DNA of 64,000 nucleotides from positions 1,928,501-1,992,500 of the forward strand of contig NZ_CP090349.1 in the NCBI RefSeq assembly GCF_021398735.1. The letters run 5' to 3'. Both the position numbers and the translations under genes were made by a program. The stretch is from Methylobacterium oryzae. Its GTDB lineage: Bacteria > Pseudomonadota > Alphaproteobacteria > Rhizobiales > Beijerinckiaceae. The notes beneath the pieces are model-generated. The model was given only the letters and a program-made list of their open reading frames with translations. It was not told the origin of the DNA and did no database searches. Shown piece by piece: positions 34,063-42,932 of the stretch; the stretch's first letter is position 1, and the number at the start of each line of letters is the position of its first letter.

Positions 34063-34932
34063 ATGGAGTCCGGTCGGCGGATCGAGATGGCGCTGGATCG
34101 CGCCGTTGCGCACGCGGAGGCGCCCGGCGCCCCGCCCCTTCTGGCGGAGGCTCTCCGCTACGCGGTGTTTCCCGGGGGCCATCGGATCCGGCCGCGCCTG
34201 TGCCTCTCGGTGGCCCGCGCCTGCGGCGACGACGACCCGGCGGGGTCCGTGGCGGCCGCCGCCTCTATCGAGCTCCTGCACTGCGCCTCGCTGGTCCACG
34301 ACGACCTGCCGTGCTTCGACGATGCGCCGATGCGGCGGCAGAAGCCCTCCGTCCACGTCGCCTTCGGCGAGCCGATCGCAGTCCTGACCGGCGACGCCCT
34401 GATCGTCCTCGCCTTCGAGACCCTCGCGCGGTCCGTCGGGCCTTATCCGGCGCGCCTCGGGCGCCTCGTCGGACTCCTCGGCCGCGCCGCGGGGTCGCCG
34501 TCCGGCATCGCGGCCGGGCAGGCCTGGGAATCGGAGGCGCATATCAGCCTCAGCGACTATCAGCAGGCGAAGACGGGCGCCCTGTTCGCCGCCGCCACCG
34601 TGGCCGGTGCCGCGGCGGCGGGGGCGGAGCCTGAACCCTGGCGCCGCCTCGGCGAGTGCCTCGGCGAGGCCTATCAGGTCGCCGACGACCTGCGCGACGT
34701 CGCCTGCCGGCAGGAGGAGATCGGCAAGCCCGCCGGGCGCGACGCGACGCTGGGCCGCCCCAACGCCGCCGCCCTGCTGGGTACCGGCGGCGCGATGGAG
34801 CGCTTGTCCCGGCTGACCCGCGAGGCGATCGCGGCGATCCCGCCCTGTCCGGGCGTGGCCGCGCTCACCGCCGAGATCGAGGCGCAGGCGCGGCTGTTCC
34901 TGCCCGCGAGCCTGCGCGCGGTGGCGGTCTGA
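34063..34932 (+). CDS. crtE: Geranylgeranyl diphosphate synthase CrtE
   Basis: CrtE condenses isopentenyl diphosphate with allylic diphosphates to C20 geranylgeranyl diphosphate, the precursor of carotenoids and the bacteriochlorophyll phytyl tail. The product has 289 residues. FPGGHRIRPRLCL precedes the first aspartate-rich motif DDLPCFDDAPMRR. TGDALIVLAFE follows, and YQVADDLRDV holds the second aspartate motif. ATG 34063 follows GGGAGG at 34050-34055. A TTG frame extension to 34027 lies within the regulatory region and is rejected. crtF follows after 29 bases on the same strand. Confidence 0.93.
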   Translation: MESGRRIEMALDRAVAHAEAPGAPPLLAEALRYAVFPGGHRIRPRLCLSVARACGDDDPAGSVAAAASIELLHCASLVHDDLPCFDDAPMRRQKPSVHVAFGEPIAVLTGDALIVLAFETLARSVGPYPARLGRLVGLLGRAAGSPSGIAAGQAWESEAHISLSDYQQAKTGALFAAATVAGAAAAGAEPEPWRRLGECLGEAYQVADDLRDVACRQEEIGKPAGRDATLGRPNAAALLGTGGAMERLSRLTREAIAAIPPCPGVAALTAEIEAQARLFLPASLRAVAV

Positions 34933-34961
34933 GCGCCGGATCGCTCCCCGGAACCGGCACG

Positions 34962-36089
34962 GTGCCGCCCGTTCCGCCCGCGTGGGCGGACAGGTGGCTC
35001 GCGTGGCGCAACCGCCTCGTCGCCAGCCCCCGGTTCCAGCGCTGGGCGGCGGGTTTTCCGCTGACGCGCCGCATCGCGCAGCGCAACACGCGCGCGCTGT
35101 TCGACCTCTGTGCCGGCTTCGTCTACGCGCAGGTCCTGACCGCCTGCATCCGCCTCGACCTGTTCGCGATCCTCGCGGATGGCCCGCAGACGGTCGACGC
35201 GCTGGCGCGGCGGCTCGACCTCACGCCCGACGCGGCACGACGCCTGCTGCGCGCCGCCGAGTCCCTCGGTCTGCTGCGCGCCCTGTCGAATGACCGATTC
35301 GGGATTGCCGACCTGGGCGCGGCCCTGGTCGGCAATCCCGGCATCGCCGCCATGATCGAGCATCACGCGCTGCTCTACGCGGATCTCGCGGATCCGGTCG
35401 CCCTGCTGCGCGGACAGGCCCAGCCGACCCGCCTCGCGGGCTACTGGCCCTACGCGGCCGGGGCGACGGGCGACGCGCGCACGGTGGCTCCCTACAGCGG
35501 CCTGATGGGTGCCTCGCAGGCGCTGATCGCCGAGGATGTGCTCGACGCCTGCGACCTGTCGCGCGTCCGGCACCTCATGGATGTCGGCGGCGGCGAGGGC
35601 GCCTTCCTGCAGGCCGTGGCGGCGCGGCACGCCGGCCCCCGCATGACCCTGTTCGACCTGCCGGCCGTCGCCGACCGCGCCCGAGCGCGCCTCGACCAAT
35701 CGGGCCTCGGCGACAGGATCGCCTGCCGCGGAGGCGACTTCCACGGCGGGCTGCCCGCGGGCGCCGACACGATCACCCTGGTGCGGATCGTCCACGATCA
35801 CGACGACGCGCCGGCCCAGGCACTGCTGCGGGCGGCCTACGCGGCGCTGCCGCCGGGCGGCACGCTGCTCATCGCGGAGCCGATGGCCGGGACGCCCGGC
35901 GCGGAGCCGGTCGGCGACGCCTATTTCGGCTTCTACCTCCTGGCGATGGGCTCCGGCCGGCCGCGCCGGGCCGAGGAGCTGCGCGCGATGCTCGCGGCCG
36001 CAGGTTTCACCGCCACGCACGAGCATCCGACACGTCGCCCCCTGCTCGCGCGGGTGCTGAGAGCTCAAAAAACAGGCCCAGCCAAGTAA
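34962..36089 (+). CDS. crtF: Hydroxyneurosporene O-methyltransferase CrtF
   Basis: CrtF methylates the tertiary hydroxyl put on by CrtC, using S-adenosylmethionine, to give the methoxy group of spirilloxanthin. The product has 375 residues. A helical dimerisation domain at the N-terminus (LDLFAILADGPQTVDALARR) precedes an O-methyltransferase fold. SAM motif I is LMDVGGGEGAFLQAV, then TLFDLP. VRIVHDHDD and LLIAEPMAGTPG also match plant-like O-methyltransferases of this family. There is no ATG at the right place. GTG 34962, with GGAA about 9 bases upstream, is the best start, but CTG 34929 or others cannot be excluded. Confidence 0.88.
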   Translation: MPPVPPAWADRWLAWRNRLVASPRFQRWAAGFPLTRRIAQRNTRALFDLCAGFVYAQVLTACIRLDLFAILADGPQTVDALARRLDLTPDAARRLLRAAESLGLLRALSNDRFGIADLGAALVGNPGIAAMIEHHALLYADLADPVALLRGQAQPTRLAGYWPYAAGATGDARTVAPYSGLMGASQALIAEDVLDACDLSRVRHLMDVGGGEGAFLQAVAARHAGPRMTLFDLPAVADRARARLDQSGLGDRIACRGGDFHGGLPAGADTITLVRIVHDHDDAPAQALLRAAYAALPPGGTLLIAEPMAGTPGAEPVGDAYFGFYLLAMGSGRPRRAEELRAMLAAAGFTATHEHPTRRPLLARVLRAQKTGPAK

Positions 36090-36090
36090 G

Positions 36091-36108
36091 TGTGACTTGA
36101 CGCTGACC
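36091..36108. promoter_or_regulatory. Degenerate upstream PpsR half of a tandem operator before bchC
   Basis: TGTGACTTGACGCTGACC matches TGT-N12-ACA at all but the last position, and TGTC-N10-GACA at 6 of 8. It is weak alone. Its centre lies exactly 20 bp from the centre of the perfect box at 36111-36128, two helical turns, as expected for cooperative binding. It overlaps the -35 TTGACG. Confidence 0.45.
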
Positions 36109-36124
36109 TGTGTCTATCTAGGAT
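36097..36124 (+). promoter_or_regulatory. Candidate sigma-70 promoter of the bchCXYZ-puf superoperon
   Basis: TTGACG (36097-36102) and TAGGAT (36119-36124) are 16 bases apart, with transcription start near 36131. Both elements lie within the PpsR boxes. The bchC ATG is about 53 bases downstream, and AAGGGTGG precedes it. Confidence 0.45.
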
Positions 36125-36128
36125 GACA
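36111..36128. promoter_or_regulatory. PpsR/CrtJ-type operator before bchC
   Basis: TGTCTATCTAGGATGACA fits TGTC-N10-GACA. Two further bases on each side extend the arms to TGTGTC/GACACA. It covers the predicted -10 and would control bchC onward, probably including puf genes by read-through. Confidence 0.82.
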
Positions 36129-36183
36129 CATAGCGGCTTCGCACCAGAGAGAGTCGCAACGCAAAGGGTGGACACTTCCAGCC

Positions 36184-37122
36184 ATGGACGCTCTGGCCGT
36201 CATTCTGGAAAACCCGGAGCACCTGTCGGTTCAGCGCCTGGCCCTGACGCCGCCCACTGACGCGGACGCGGTCGTGGCGGTGTCCTGGAGCGGGATCAGC
36301 ACCGGCACCGAGCGCCTGCTCTGGTCGGGGCGGATGCCGCCCTTCCCGGGCATGGGCTACCCCCTGGTGCCGGGCTACGAATCCGTCGGGACGGTCGTGG
36401 AGGCGGATGCCGGCGCTTCGGTCCGGGTCGGCCAGACCGTCTACGTCCCGGGGGCCCGCTGCTTCGGCGCCGTTCGCGGCCTGTTCGGAGGCGCCGCGTC
36501 CCATCTGGTCGCACCGGCCGCCCGCCTCGTGCCGGTGGACGAGGCCCTCGGCGAGCAGGCCTGCCTCCTGGCCCTCGCGGCGACTGCCCATCGCGCCCTC
36601 GGGCGCCTCGCTCTCGGCGCGGCTCCGCTCATCGTCGGGCACGGCGTCCTCGGCCGGCTGCTCGCGCGGCTGACCCTGGCTGCGGGCGCCGCGCCCACCG
36701 TCTGGGAGACGGACCCCGTGCGCGCAGCCGGCGAGCACGGATACACCGTCGTCGCGCCCGACGCGGATCCCCGGCGCGACTACGCGACGATCACGGATGT
36801 CAGCGGCAACGCCGCCGGCCTCGACGACCTGATCGCCCGGCTCGCACCGGGGGGCGAGATCGTCCTCGCCGGGTTCTACGAGGCGCCCCTCAGCTTCGCT
36901 TTCCCGCCCGCGTTCATGCGCGAGGCCCGGATCCGGATCTCGGCCGAGTTCAGGCCCGAGGACACGGTGGCGGTGACGCGGATGATCGAGAGCGGCCGGC
37001 TCTCCCTCGACGGTCTGATTACCCACCGTGCCCCGGCGGCACAGGCCCAGGACGCCTACCGCACCGCGTTCGCGGATCCGGGCTGCCTGAAGATGATCCT
37101 CGACTGGAGGGACGCCGCGTGA
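36184..37122 (+). CDS. bchC: 3-hydroxyethyl bacteriochlorophyllide a dehydrogenase BchC
   Basis: BchC oxidises the 3-hydroxyethyl group to 3-acetyl in late bacteriochlorophyll a synthesis. The product has 312 residues, a medium-chain dehydrogenase without the zinc-rich alcohol-dehydrogenase loop. It has VSWSGISTGTERLLWSG near the start and GYPLVPGYESVGTV. The nucleotide-binding segment is PLIVGHGVLGRLLARL. These match BchC. ATG 36184. The stop overlaps the bchX GTG (GTGA, 37119-37122). Two PpsR boxes lie 56 to 93 bases upstream of its start. Confidence 0.93.
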   Translation: MDALAVILENPEHLSVQRLALTPPTDADAVVAVSWSGISTGTERLLWSGRMPPFPGMGYPLVPGYESVGTVVEADAGASVRVGQTVYVPGARCFGAVRGLFGGAASHLVAPAARLVPVDEALGEQACLLALAATAHRALGRLALGAAPLIVGHGVLGRLLARLTLAAGAAPTVWETDPVRAAGEHGYTVVAPDADPRRDYATITDVSGNAAGLDDLIARLAPGGEIVLAGFYEAPLSFAFPPAFMREARIRISAEFRPEDTVAVTRMIESGRLSLDGLITHRAPAAQAQDAYRTAFADPGCLKMILDWRDAA

Positions 37123-38123
37123 ACGTTCAGCTCAACAAGGCTGCCCTGTCCCAGGCGACTCAGCTCCGCGCCGAGGCCGCGATCGAGCCCGATGCCGTGT
37201 CCACCGCACCGGCGAAGAAAGAAACGCAGATCATCGCGATCTACGGCAAGGGCGGCATCGGCAAGTCGTTCACCCTCGCCAATCTCAGCTACATGATGGC
37301 CCAGCAGGGCAAGAAGGTCCTGCTGATCGGCTGCGACCCGAAGAGCGATACGACCTCGCTCCTCTTCGGCGGCAAGGCCTGCCCGACCATCATCGAGACG
37401 TCGACCAGGAAGAAGCTCGCGGGCGAGTCGGTCGCGATCGGCGACGTCTGCTTCAAGCGCGACGGCGTCTACGCAATGGAGCTCGGCGGTCCCGAAGTCG
37501 GGCGCGGCTGCGGCGGCCGCGGGATCATCCACGGCTTCGAGCTTCTGGAGAAGCTGGGCTTCCACGAGTGGGGCTTCGACTTCGTCCTCCTCGACTTCCT
37601 CGGCGACGTGGTCTGCGGGGGCTTCGGCCTGCCGATCGCCCGGGACATGTGCCAGAAGGTCATCGTCGTCGGCTCGAACGACCTGCAGTCGCTCTACGTC
37701 GCCAACAACGTCTGCTCGGCGGTGGAGTATTTCCGCAAGCTCGGGGGCAATGTCGGCGTCGGCGGACTCGTGATCAACAAGGACGACGGCACCGGCGAGG
37801 CCCAGGCCTTCGCGGAGGCGGCCGGCATCCCGGTCCTGGCCTCGATCCCGGCCGACGAGGACATCCGCCGCAAGAGCGCGAATTACGAGATCATCGGCAA
37901 GCCGGACGGGCGCTGGGGCACCCTGTTCGCGGACCTCGCCGCCAATGTCGCGGAGGCCGCGCCGCACCGCCCGACGCCGCTCTCGCAGGACGGGCTGCTC
38001 GGCCTGTTCTCCAGCGAGACCACCGGCCGCGACGTCGTGCTGGTTCCGGCGACCCACGAGGACATGTGCGGCGTCGCCCACGTGTCCAAGCCGTCCCTCG
38101 AAGTCGTGTACGACGAGGTCTGA
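37119..38123 (+). CDS. bchX: Chlorophyllide a reductase iron protein BchX
   Basis: BchX is the nitrogenase-like ATP-dependent reductase component that passes electrons to BchYZ, which reduces ring B of chlorophyllide a. The product has 334 residues. The P-loop YGKGGIGKS is at about 42-50, and CDPKSDTT follows. RGCGGRGI and DVVCGGFG carry the two cysteines that hold the bridging [4Fe-4S] cluster of the dimer. The N-terminal extension of about 35 residues distinguishes BchX from BchL and NifH. GTG start overlaps the bchC stop. Confidence 0.95.
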   Translation: MNVQLNKAALSQATQLRAEAAIEPDAVSTAPAKKETQIIAIYGKGGIGKSFTLANLSYMMAQQGKKVLLIGCDPKSDTTSLLFGGKACPTIIETSTRKKLAGESVAIGDVCFKRDGVYAMELGGPEVGRGCGGRGIIHGFELLEKLGFHEWGFDFVLLDFLGDVVCGGFGLPIARDMCQKVIVVGSNDLQSLYVANNVCSAVEYFRKLGGNVGVGGLVINKDDGTGEAQAFAEAAGIPVLASIPADEDIRRKSANYEIIGKPDGRWGTLFADLAANVAEAAPHRPTPLSQDGLLGLFSSETTGRDVVLVPATHEDMCGVAHVSKPSLEVVYDEV

Positions 38124-38128
38124 CGCGC

Positions 38129-39658
38129 ATGGCCGTCTCCCTCGACATCGCCGATCTGCGGGCCCGCAAGGCGCCGGCCACCATCGACCTCGCCGCGGCG
38201 CAGAGCGACGGCCTGGGCTGCCACGCCGGTAAGGACGCGATGGTGGCGGCCGCGGAAGCCGCCGGCATGTCGGAGACCCTGGCGCAGCTGCGCGAGGATT
38301 ATCCCCAGGGCCCGCACGACCAGCCGCAGAGCATGTGCCCGGCCTTCGGCTCGCTGCGGGTCGGTCTGCGGATGCGCCGCACGGCGACGATCCTGTCGGG
38401 CTCGGCCTGCTGCGTGTACGGCCTGACCTTCACGTCGCATTTCTACGGGGCGCGGCGCAGCGTCGGCTACGTGCCGTTCAACTCCGAGACGCTCGTCACC
38501 GGCAAGCTGTTCGAGGACATCCGCGAGGCGGTCCACGCGACTGCGAAGCCGGAGGATTACGACGCCGTCGTCGTCATCAACCTCTGCGTTCCGACGGCCT
38601 CCGGTGTGCCGCTGCGCCTGCTGCCGAAGGCGATCGACGGCGTCCGGGTGATCGGGATCGACGTGCCGGGCTTCGGCGTCCCGACCCACGCGGAAGCGAA
38701 GGACGTGCTCGCCGGCGCCATGCTCAAGGTCGCCCGCGCGGAGGCCGAGCAGGGGCCCGTCGCCGCCCCCCGCGGTGGCCGTTCCGAGCGCCCGAGCGTC
38801 GCGCTGCTGGGCGAGGTCTTCCCGGCCGACCCGGTGGTGATCGGATCGCTCCTGGAGCCGCTGGGACTCTCGGCCGGCCCGGTCGTGCCGACCCGGGAAT
38901 GGCGCGAGCTCTACGCGGCCCTCGACTGCGCGGCGGTGGCGGCGATTCACCCGTTCTACACGGCCTCGATCCGCGAGTTCGAGGCGGCCGGCCGCCCGAT
39001 CGTCGGCTCCGCTCCCGTCGGCGTCGACGGGACCGCCGACTGGCTCGACCGGATCGGCGAGGCCTGCGGCGTGCCCCGCGCCACCGTCGAGGCCGCCAAG
39101 AACCGCATCCTGCCCGGTATCCGCGGCGCGCTCGGCGCGATGCCGATCAAGGGGCGGATCACGCTCTCGGGCTACGAGGGATCGGAGCTGCTCGTGGCGC
39201 GCCTCCTCGTCGAGAGCGGCGCCGAGGTCCCCTATGTCGGCACCGCCTGCCCGCGCACGCCCTGGTCGGAGGCGGATCGCGACTGGCTCGAGTCTCGCGG
39301 AACGGAGGTCCGCTACCGGGCCTCCCTCGAGGATGATCTGTTCGCCTTCGAAGCGCTGAAGCCCGATCTCGCCATCGGCACGACGCCGGTGGTGCAGCGC
39401 GCCAAGGAGCGCGGCACGCCGGCGCTCTACTTCACCAACCTGATCTCGGCGCGCCCGCTGATGGGCGCGGCCGGCGCCGGGTCGCTCGCCACGGTGATCA
39501 ACGCCGCCCTCGGCAACAGGGCGCGGTTCGACGCCATGCGCGACTTCTTCGAGGGCGTCGGCACCGGCCACGCCGCGGGCGTCTGGCAGGAGGTGCCGCA
39601 GAAGCGCCAGGGACCGAAGATCGAGGGTCCGAAGAAGCCGATCGGGGAGATGGCCTGA
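38129..39658 (+). CDS. bchY: Chlorophyllide a reductase subunit BchY
   Basis: BchY is one half of the catalytic (BchYZ)2 component, homologous to NifD/BchN. The product has 509 residues. Cysteines in [18 protein letters not shown] and GSACCVYGL are candidate ligands for the shared [4Fe-4S] cluster. The ATG at 38129 follows bchX by 5 bases; longer open sequence upstream overlaps bchX and is not coding. The stop overlaps the bchZ ATG (TGATG). [19 protein letters not shown] near the C-terminus matches the family. Confidence 0.94.
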   Translation: MAVSLDIADLRARKAPATIDLAAAQSDGLGCHAGKDAMVAAAEAAGMSETLAQLREDYPQGPHDQPQSMCPAFGSLRVGLRMRRTATILSGSACCVYGLTFTSHFYGARRSVGYVPFNSETLVTGKLFEDIREAVHATAKPEDYDAVVVINLCVPTASGVPLRLLPKAIDGVRVIGIDVPGFGVPTHAEAKDVLAGAMLKVARAEAEQGPVAAPRGGRSERPSVALLGEVFPADPVVIGSLLEPLGLSAGPVVPTREWRELYAALDCAAVAAIHPFYTASIREFEAAGRPIVGSAPVGVDGTADWLDRIGEACGVPRATVEAAKNRILPGIRGALGAMPIKGRITLSGYEGSELLVARLLVESGAEVPYVGTACPRTPWSEADRDWLESRGTEVRYRASLEDDLFAFEALKPDLAIGTTPVVQRAKERGTPALYFTNLISARPLMGAAGAGSLATVINAALGNRARFDAMRDFFEGVGTGHAAGVWQEVPQKRQGPKIEGPKKPIGEMA

Positions 39659-41124
39659 TGCTCATCCTCGATCACGACAGGGCCGGGGGCTACTGGGGCG
39701 CGGTCTACGTCTTCACGGCGATCAAGGGCCTGCAGGTCGTCATCGACGGCCCCGTGGGCTGCGAGAACCTGCCGGTCACCTCGGTGCTGCACTACACCGA
39801 CGCGCTGCCGCCGCACGAGCTGCCGATCGTGGTCACCGGGCTCGCCGAGGAGGAACTCGGCCGGCACGGCACCGAGGGCGCCATGAAGCGCGCCCACGCG
39901 ACCCTCGATCCGGGCCAGCCCAGCGTCGTGGTCACCGGCTCCATCGCCGAGATGATCGGCGGAGGCGTGACCCCTGAGGGCACCGGCCTCCAGCGCTTCC
40001 TGCCGCGCACCATCGACGAGGACCAGTGGCAGGCCGCCGACCGCGCCATGCGCTGGCTCTGGCAGGAATACGGCGCCAAGAAATTCGCCAAGAAGGGCAT
40101 CCCGGCCCGGCCGGAGAAGAAGCCCGGCGAGAAGCCGCGGGTGAACCTGATCGGCCCGGCCTACGGCACCTTCAACATGCCCTCCGACCTCGCCGAGATC
40201 CGGCGGTTGGTCGAGGGGATCGGCGCCGAGGTGAACCTCACCTTCCCGCTCGGCGCGCACCTCGCCGACGTGCCGAAGCTGGTCAACACCGACGCCAATA
40301 TCTGCCTCTACCGGGAGTTCGGGCGGCTGCTCTGCGAGGATCTGGAGCGCCCGTACCTTCAGGCGCCGATCGGCATCCTGTCCACGACCAAGTTCCTGCG
40401 CTCGCTCGGCGAGATCCTGGGCCTCGATCCCGAGCCGTTCATCGAGCGGGAGCGGCACACCACGATCAAGCCGGTCTGGGATCTCTGGCGCTCGGTGACG
40501 CAGGACTTCTTCGGGACCGCGAGCTTCGGCATCGTCGCGACCGAGACCTACGCGCGGGGCGTGCGCCACTTCCTAGAAGACGAGATGGGCCTGCCCTGCC
40601 ACTTCGCCTTCGGGCGCTCGGCCGGTCTGAAGCCCGACAACGCGGCCGTCCGCGCCGCCGTCGCGGCCAAGCCGCCGCTGGTCCTGTTCGGCTCGTTCAA
40701 CGAGCGGATGTACCTCGCCGAGTGCGGAGCCCGGGCAACCTACGTGCCGGCCTCGTTCCCCGGCGCGATCATCCGGCGGCACACCGGCACGCCGTTCATG
40801 GGCTACGCCGGGGCGACCTACCTGGTCCAGGAGGTCTGCAACGCCCTGTTCGACACCCTCTTCCACATCCTGCCGCTCGCCCGCGACATGGACAAGGTCG
40901 AGGCCACTCCCACTCGGCGGCACGCCGAGCTGCCGTGGGACGAGGCCGCCCGGCAGGCACTCGACGCCCTCGTCGAGGCCCAGCCGGTGCTCGCCCGGAT
41001 CTCCGCGGCCAAGCGCCTGCGCGACGCCGCCGAGCGGGCTGCCCGGGACACCGAGGCCGCCGCCGTAGCGCCCGCCCACGTGGCGCGGGCCCGGGCCGCC
41101 CTCGCGGGAGGAGTGCCCGCATGA
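39658..41124 (+). CDS. bchZ: Chlorophyllide a reductase subunit BchZ
   Basis: BchZ is the second catalytic subunit, NifK/BchB-like. The product has 488 residues. The N-terminal [19 protein letters not shown] and [17 protein letters not shown] (with a cluster-type Cys) are typical. [13 protein letters not shown] and [18 protein letters not shown] follow. The ATG overlaps the bchY stop. The stop overlaps a possible ATG at 41121 that would lead in frame into pufQ. With BchX and BchY it completes ring B reduction, the step that makes a bacteriochlorin. Confidence 0.94.
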   Translation: MLILDHDRAGGYWGAVYVFTAIKGLQVVIDGPVGCENLPVTSVLHYTDALPPHELPIVVTGLAEEELGRHGTEGAMKRAHATLDPGQPSVVVTGSIAEMIGGGVTPEGTGLQRFLPRTIDEDQWQAADRAMRWLWQEYGAKKFAKKGIPARPEKKPGEKPRVNLIGPAYGTFNMPSDLAEIRRLVEGIGAEVNLTFPLGAHLADVPKLVNTDANICLYREFGRLLCEDLERPYLQAPIGILSTTKFLRSLGEILGLDPEPFIERERHTTIKPVWDLWRSVTQDFFGTASFGIVATETYARGVRHFLEDEMGLPCHFAFGRSAGLKPDNAAVRAAVAAKPPLVLFGSFNERMYLAECGARATYVPASFPGAIIRRHTGTPFMGYAGATYLVQEVCNALFDTLFHILPLARDMDKVEATPTRRHAELPWDEAARQALDALVEAQPVLARISAAKRLRDAAERAARDTEAAAVAPAHVARARAALAGGVPA

Positions 41125-41159
41125 GCCGCCTTTCCGTTTCACCCAGAGGAGACCTGACG

Positions 41160-41381
41160 ATGCGAACGATGGTCCCGACCGGCCGCCAGCACCAGGAAGC
41201 GTTTCAGTTCCGGCTGATCCTGGCGGCGACCTACCCGTTCTTCCTCGCCGCCGCGGCGCTGAACCGGTTCCGGCCCAGCCGCGAGACGGCCCGCCCAGGC
41301 CTGGCGCCGGCGCGCCGCTCGGTCTTCGGCGAGGCCCGCGCCATGGCGGTTCAGGCGATCCCCTTCGCCTTCATGGGCTGA
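41160..41381 (+). CDS. pufQ: PufQ-like protein
   Basis: The product has 73 residues with one hydrophobic span (FRLILAATYPFFLAAAALNR, about residues 15-34). It lies exactly where pufQ does in Rhodobacter, between bchZ and pufB, and has nearly the same length (about 74). PufQ affects bacteriochlorophyll supply or complex assembly by an unclear mechanism. ATG 41160 has AGAGGAGA 7 bases before it. An ATG at 41121 in the same frame overlaps the bchZ stop but lacks a comparable site. Sequence identity to PufQ is low by eye, so the call rests partly on position and topology. Confidence 0.7.
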   Translation: MRTMVPTGRQHQEAFQFRLILAATYPFFLAAAALNRFRPSRETARPGLAPARRSVFGEARAMAVQAIPFAFMG

Positions 41382-41465
41382 AACGCCCCTGAGCGAGACG
41401 CTTCCGTCCGGTCACGCGGGGGAAGTCGGGCCGTGACAGCCGAAAGGCATCGCGGCTGAACCCGT

Positions 41466-41485
41466 CGCGCCTCGCCAGAGGCGCG
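41466..41485 (+). promoter_or_regulatory. Hairpin in the pufB leader
   Basis: CGCGCCTC (41466-41473) pairs perfectly with GAGGCGCG (41478-41485) around a GCCA loop, 23 bases before pufB. A 5' hairpin here could shield pufBA mRNA from decay. Confidence 0.5.
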
Positions 41486-41508
41486 GCCAACACACGGAGG
41501 TCTGAACG

Positions 41509-41745
41509 ATGGCGAGTGGACCCGTCACAACAGAAAGACCGAGCAGCCTGTCCGGGCTGACGGAACCGGAAGCCAAGGAGTTCCACGCGATCTTCCTGAC
41601 GAGCTTCCTCATCTTCACGGCGATCGCCGTGGTCGCCCACATCCTCGTCTGGCTGTGGCGTCCGTGGCTCCCCGGACCGCAGGGCTACGCCTCTCTCGAG
41701 GGCGTTCGCGATGCGGCCCACGCCCTCGTCACGATGATCGGCTGA
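41509..41745 (+). CDS. pufB: Light-harvesting LH1 beta polypeptide PufB
   Basis: PufB is one of two small membrane apoproteins of the core antenna ring. The product has 78 residues. [20 protein letters not shown] includes the conserved E-x-x-E-F-H region. The helix ends in [14 protein letters not shown]. The histidine in VVAHILVW is the bacteriochlorophyll ligand, and the Trp residues after it tune absorption. The C-terminal tail of about 20 residues after LPG is longer than in many PufB proteins. GGAGG lies 8 bases before the ATG. pufA follows after 10 bases. Confidence 0.95.
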   Translation: MASGPVTTERPSSLSGLTEPEAKEFHAIFLTSFLIFTAIAVVAHILVWLWRPWLPGPQGYASLEGVRDAAHALVTMIG

Positions 41746-41755
41746 GGAGGATCGG

Positions 41756-41947
41756 ATGCACAAGGTTTGGTTGCTCTTCGATCCGCGGCGCACGCTGGTG
41801 GCTCTGTTCACCTTCCTCTTTATCCTGGCGCTGCTGATCCACTTCATCCTGCTCTCGACCGACCGGTTCAACTGGCTGGACGGCCCGAGAAACAACAAGG
41901 CGGCCCAGAACACCATCACGCTCGCGCTGCCGCAGATGCCGGCCTGA
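41756..41947 (+). CDS. pufA: Light-harvesting LH1 alpha polypeptide PufA
   Basis: PufA is the partner of PufB in LH1. It has 63 residues. The N-terminal [14 protein letters not shown] is the classic alpha start. The single membrane helix contains the bacteriochlorophyll-ligating histidine in [22 protein letters not shown] (41744-41749, across the end of pufB) lies just ahead of the ATG. A strong hairpin follows 10 bases after the stop, matching the segment that stabilises pufBA mRNA and gives antenna excess over reaction centre in other species. Confidence 0.96.
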   Translation: MHKVWLLFDPRRTLVALFTFLFILALLIHFILLSTDRFNWLDGPRNNKAAQNTITLALPQMPA

Positions 41948-41957
41948 GTGCCGGTCC

Positions 41958-41985
41958 GGACCGCGGCGCGCGAGGGCCGCGGTCC
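41958..41985 (+). terminator. pufA-pufL intercistronic hairpin
   Basis: GGACCGCGGC (41958-41967) pairs with GCCGCGGTCC (41976-41985) in a perfect 10-bp stem around an 8-base loop. A pyrimidine-rich tract (CTTCTTCTTCTCC) follows. By analogy with Rhodobacter it is a partial terminator and decay barrier that leaves more pufBA than pufLM message. Confidence 0.75.
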
Positions 41986-42027
41986 ACCAACCTTCTTCTT
42001 CTCCGGCCTGACTGAGGAGCAGCCGCC

Positions 42028-42852
42028 ATGGCGATGCTGAGCTTCGAGCGCAAATACAGGGTTCGCGGCGGCACCTTGCTCGGAGGCGACCTGTTCGACT
42101 TCTGGGTCGGGCCGTTCTTCGTCGGTTTCTTCGGCGTCGTCGGTATGTTCTTCACGGTGCTGGGCACCGCGCTCGTCATCTACGGCGCCGCGATCGGACC
42201 GACCTGGAACATCTGGCAGATCAACATCGCGCCGCCCGATGTCAGCTACGGCCTGAGACTCGCGCCGCTGAAGGATGGTGGGCTCTGGCAGATCATCACC
42301 ATGTGCGCGCTCGGCTCGTTCGTTTCCTGGGCGCTGCGCGAGGTCGAGATCTGCCGCAAGCTCGGGATCGGCTACCACGTCCCCGCGGCCTTCGGCATGG
42401 CGATCTTCGCCTACTTCACCCTCGTGGTGATCCGGCCGCTGCTGATGGGCGCCTGGGGCTACGGCTTCCCGTACGGCATCCTCAGCCATCTCGATTGGGT
42501 GTCCAACACCGGATACCAGTATCTCCACTTCCACTATAATCCGGCCCACATGCTGGCCGTGACGTTCTTCTTCACGACGACGCTGGCCCTGGCGATGCAC
42601 GGCGGCCTGATCCTGTCGGCGACCAACCCGAAGAAGGGCGAGACCGTCAAGACGCCCGAGCACGAGGACACCTTCTTCCGCGACACGATCGGCTACTCGA
42701 TCGGCACGCTCGGCATCCACCGCCTCGGCCTGTTCCTGGCGCTCTCTGCAGGGTTCTGGAGCGCGGTCTGCATCGTCATCAGCGGGCCGTTCTGGACGCA
42801 GGGCTGGCCGCAATGGTGGGGCTGGTGGCTCAACCTGCCGGTCTGGCGGTGA
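42028..42852 (+). CDS. pufL: Photosynthetic reaction centre L subunit PufL
   Basis: PufL has 274 residues, five membrane helices, and binds the special-pair and accessory bacteriochlorophylls, bacteriopheophytin and [35 protein letters not shown], seen here from [13 protein letters not shown] onward, is the standard start. [20 protein letters not shown] carries the two bacteriochlorophyll histidines. NPAHMLAV and GIHRLG carry the iron-ligand histidines. [11 protein letters not shown] has the glutamate that delivers protons to QB. Codon usage and length are normal, with no sign of decay. The 80-base gap to pufM is longer than usual. Confidence 0.97.
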   Translation: MAMLSFERKYRVRGGTLLGGDLFDFWVGPFFVGFFGVVGMFFTVLGTALVIYGAAIGPTWNIWQINIAPPDVSYGLRLAPLKDGGLWQIITMCALGSFVSWALREVEICRKLGIGYHVPAAFGMAIFAYFTLVVIRPLLMGAWGYGFPYGILSHLDWVSNTGYQYLHFHYNPAHMLAVTFFFTTTLALAMHGGLILSATNPKKGETVKTPEHEDTFFRDTIGYSIGTLGIHRLGLFLALSAGFWSAVCIVISGPFWTQGWPQWWGWWLNLPVWR

Positions 42853-42932
42853 CGGGTCGGACGCGATCGGAACGAGGGGACTAACGCGGGTCGCCGCCGC
42901 TCAGCGCGCGGCACTCCGGGGGAGGGCAGGCC

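Noticed and set aside
32425..34542. Long open frame continuous with crtC upstream to 34542
   Set aside because: It runs through crtD and antisense to crtE without a start codon near the conserved part. Only the last stretch (see findings) looks meaningful.
37568..38128. Upstream extension of bchY into bchX
   Set aside because: The extension is Arg/Gly-rich shadow sequence of bchX. The ATG at 38129 gives the known BchY start.
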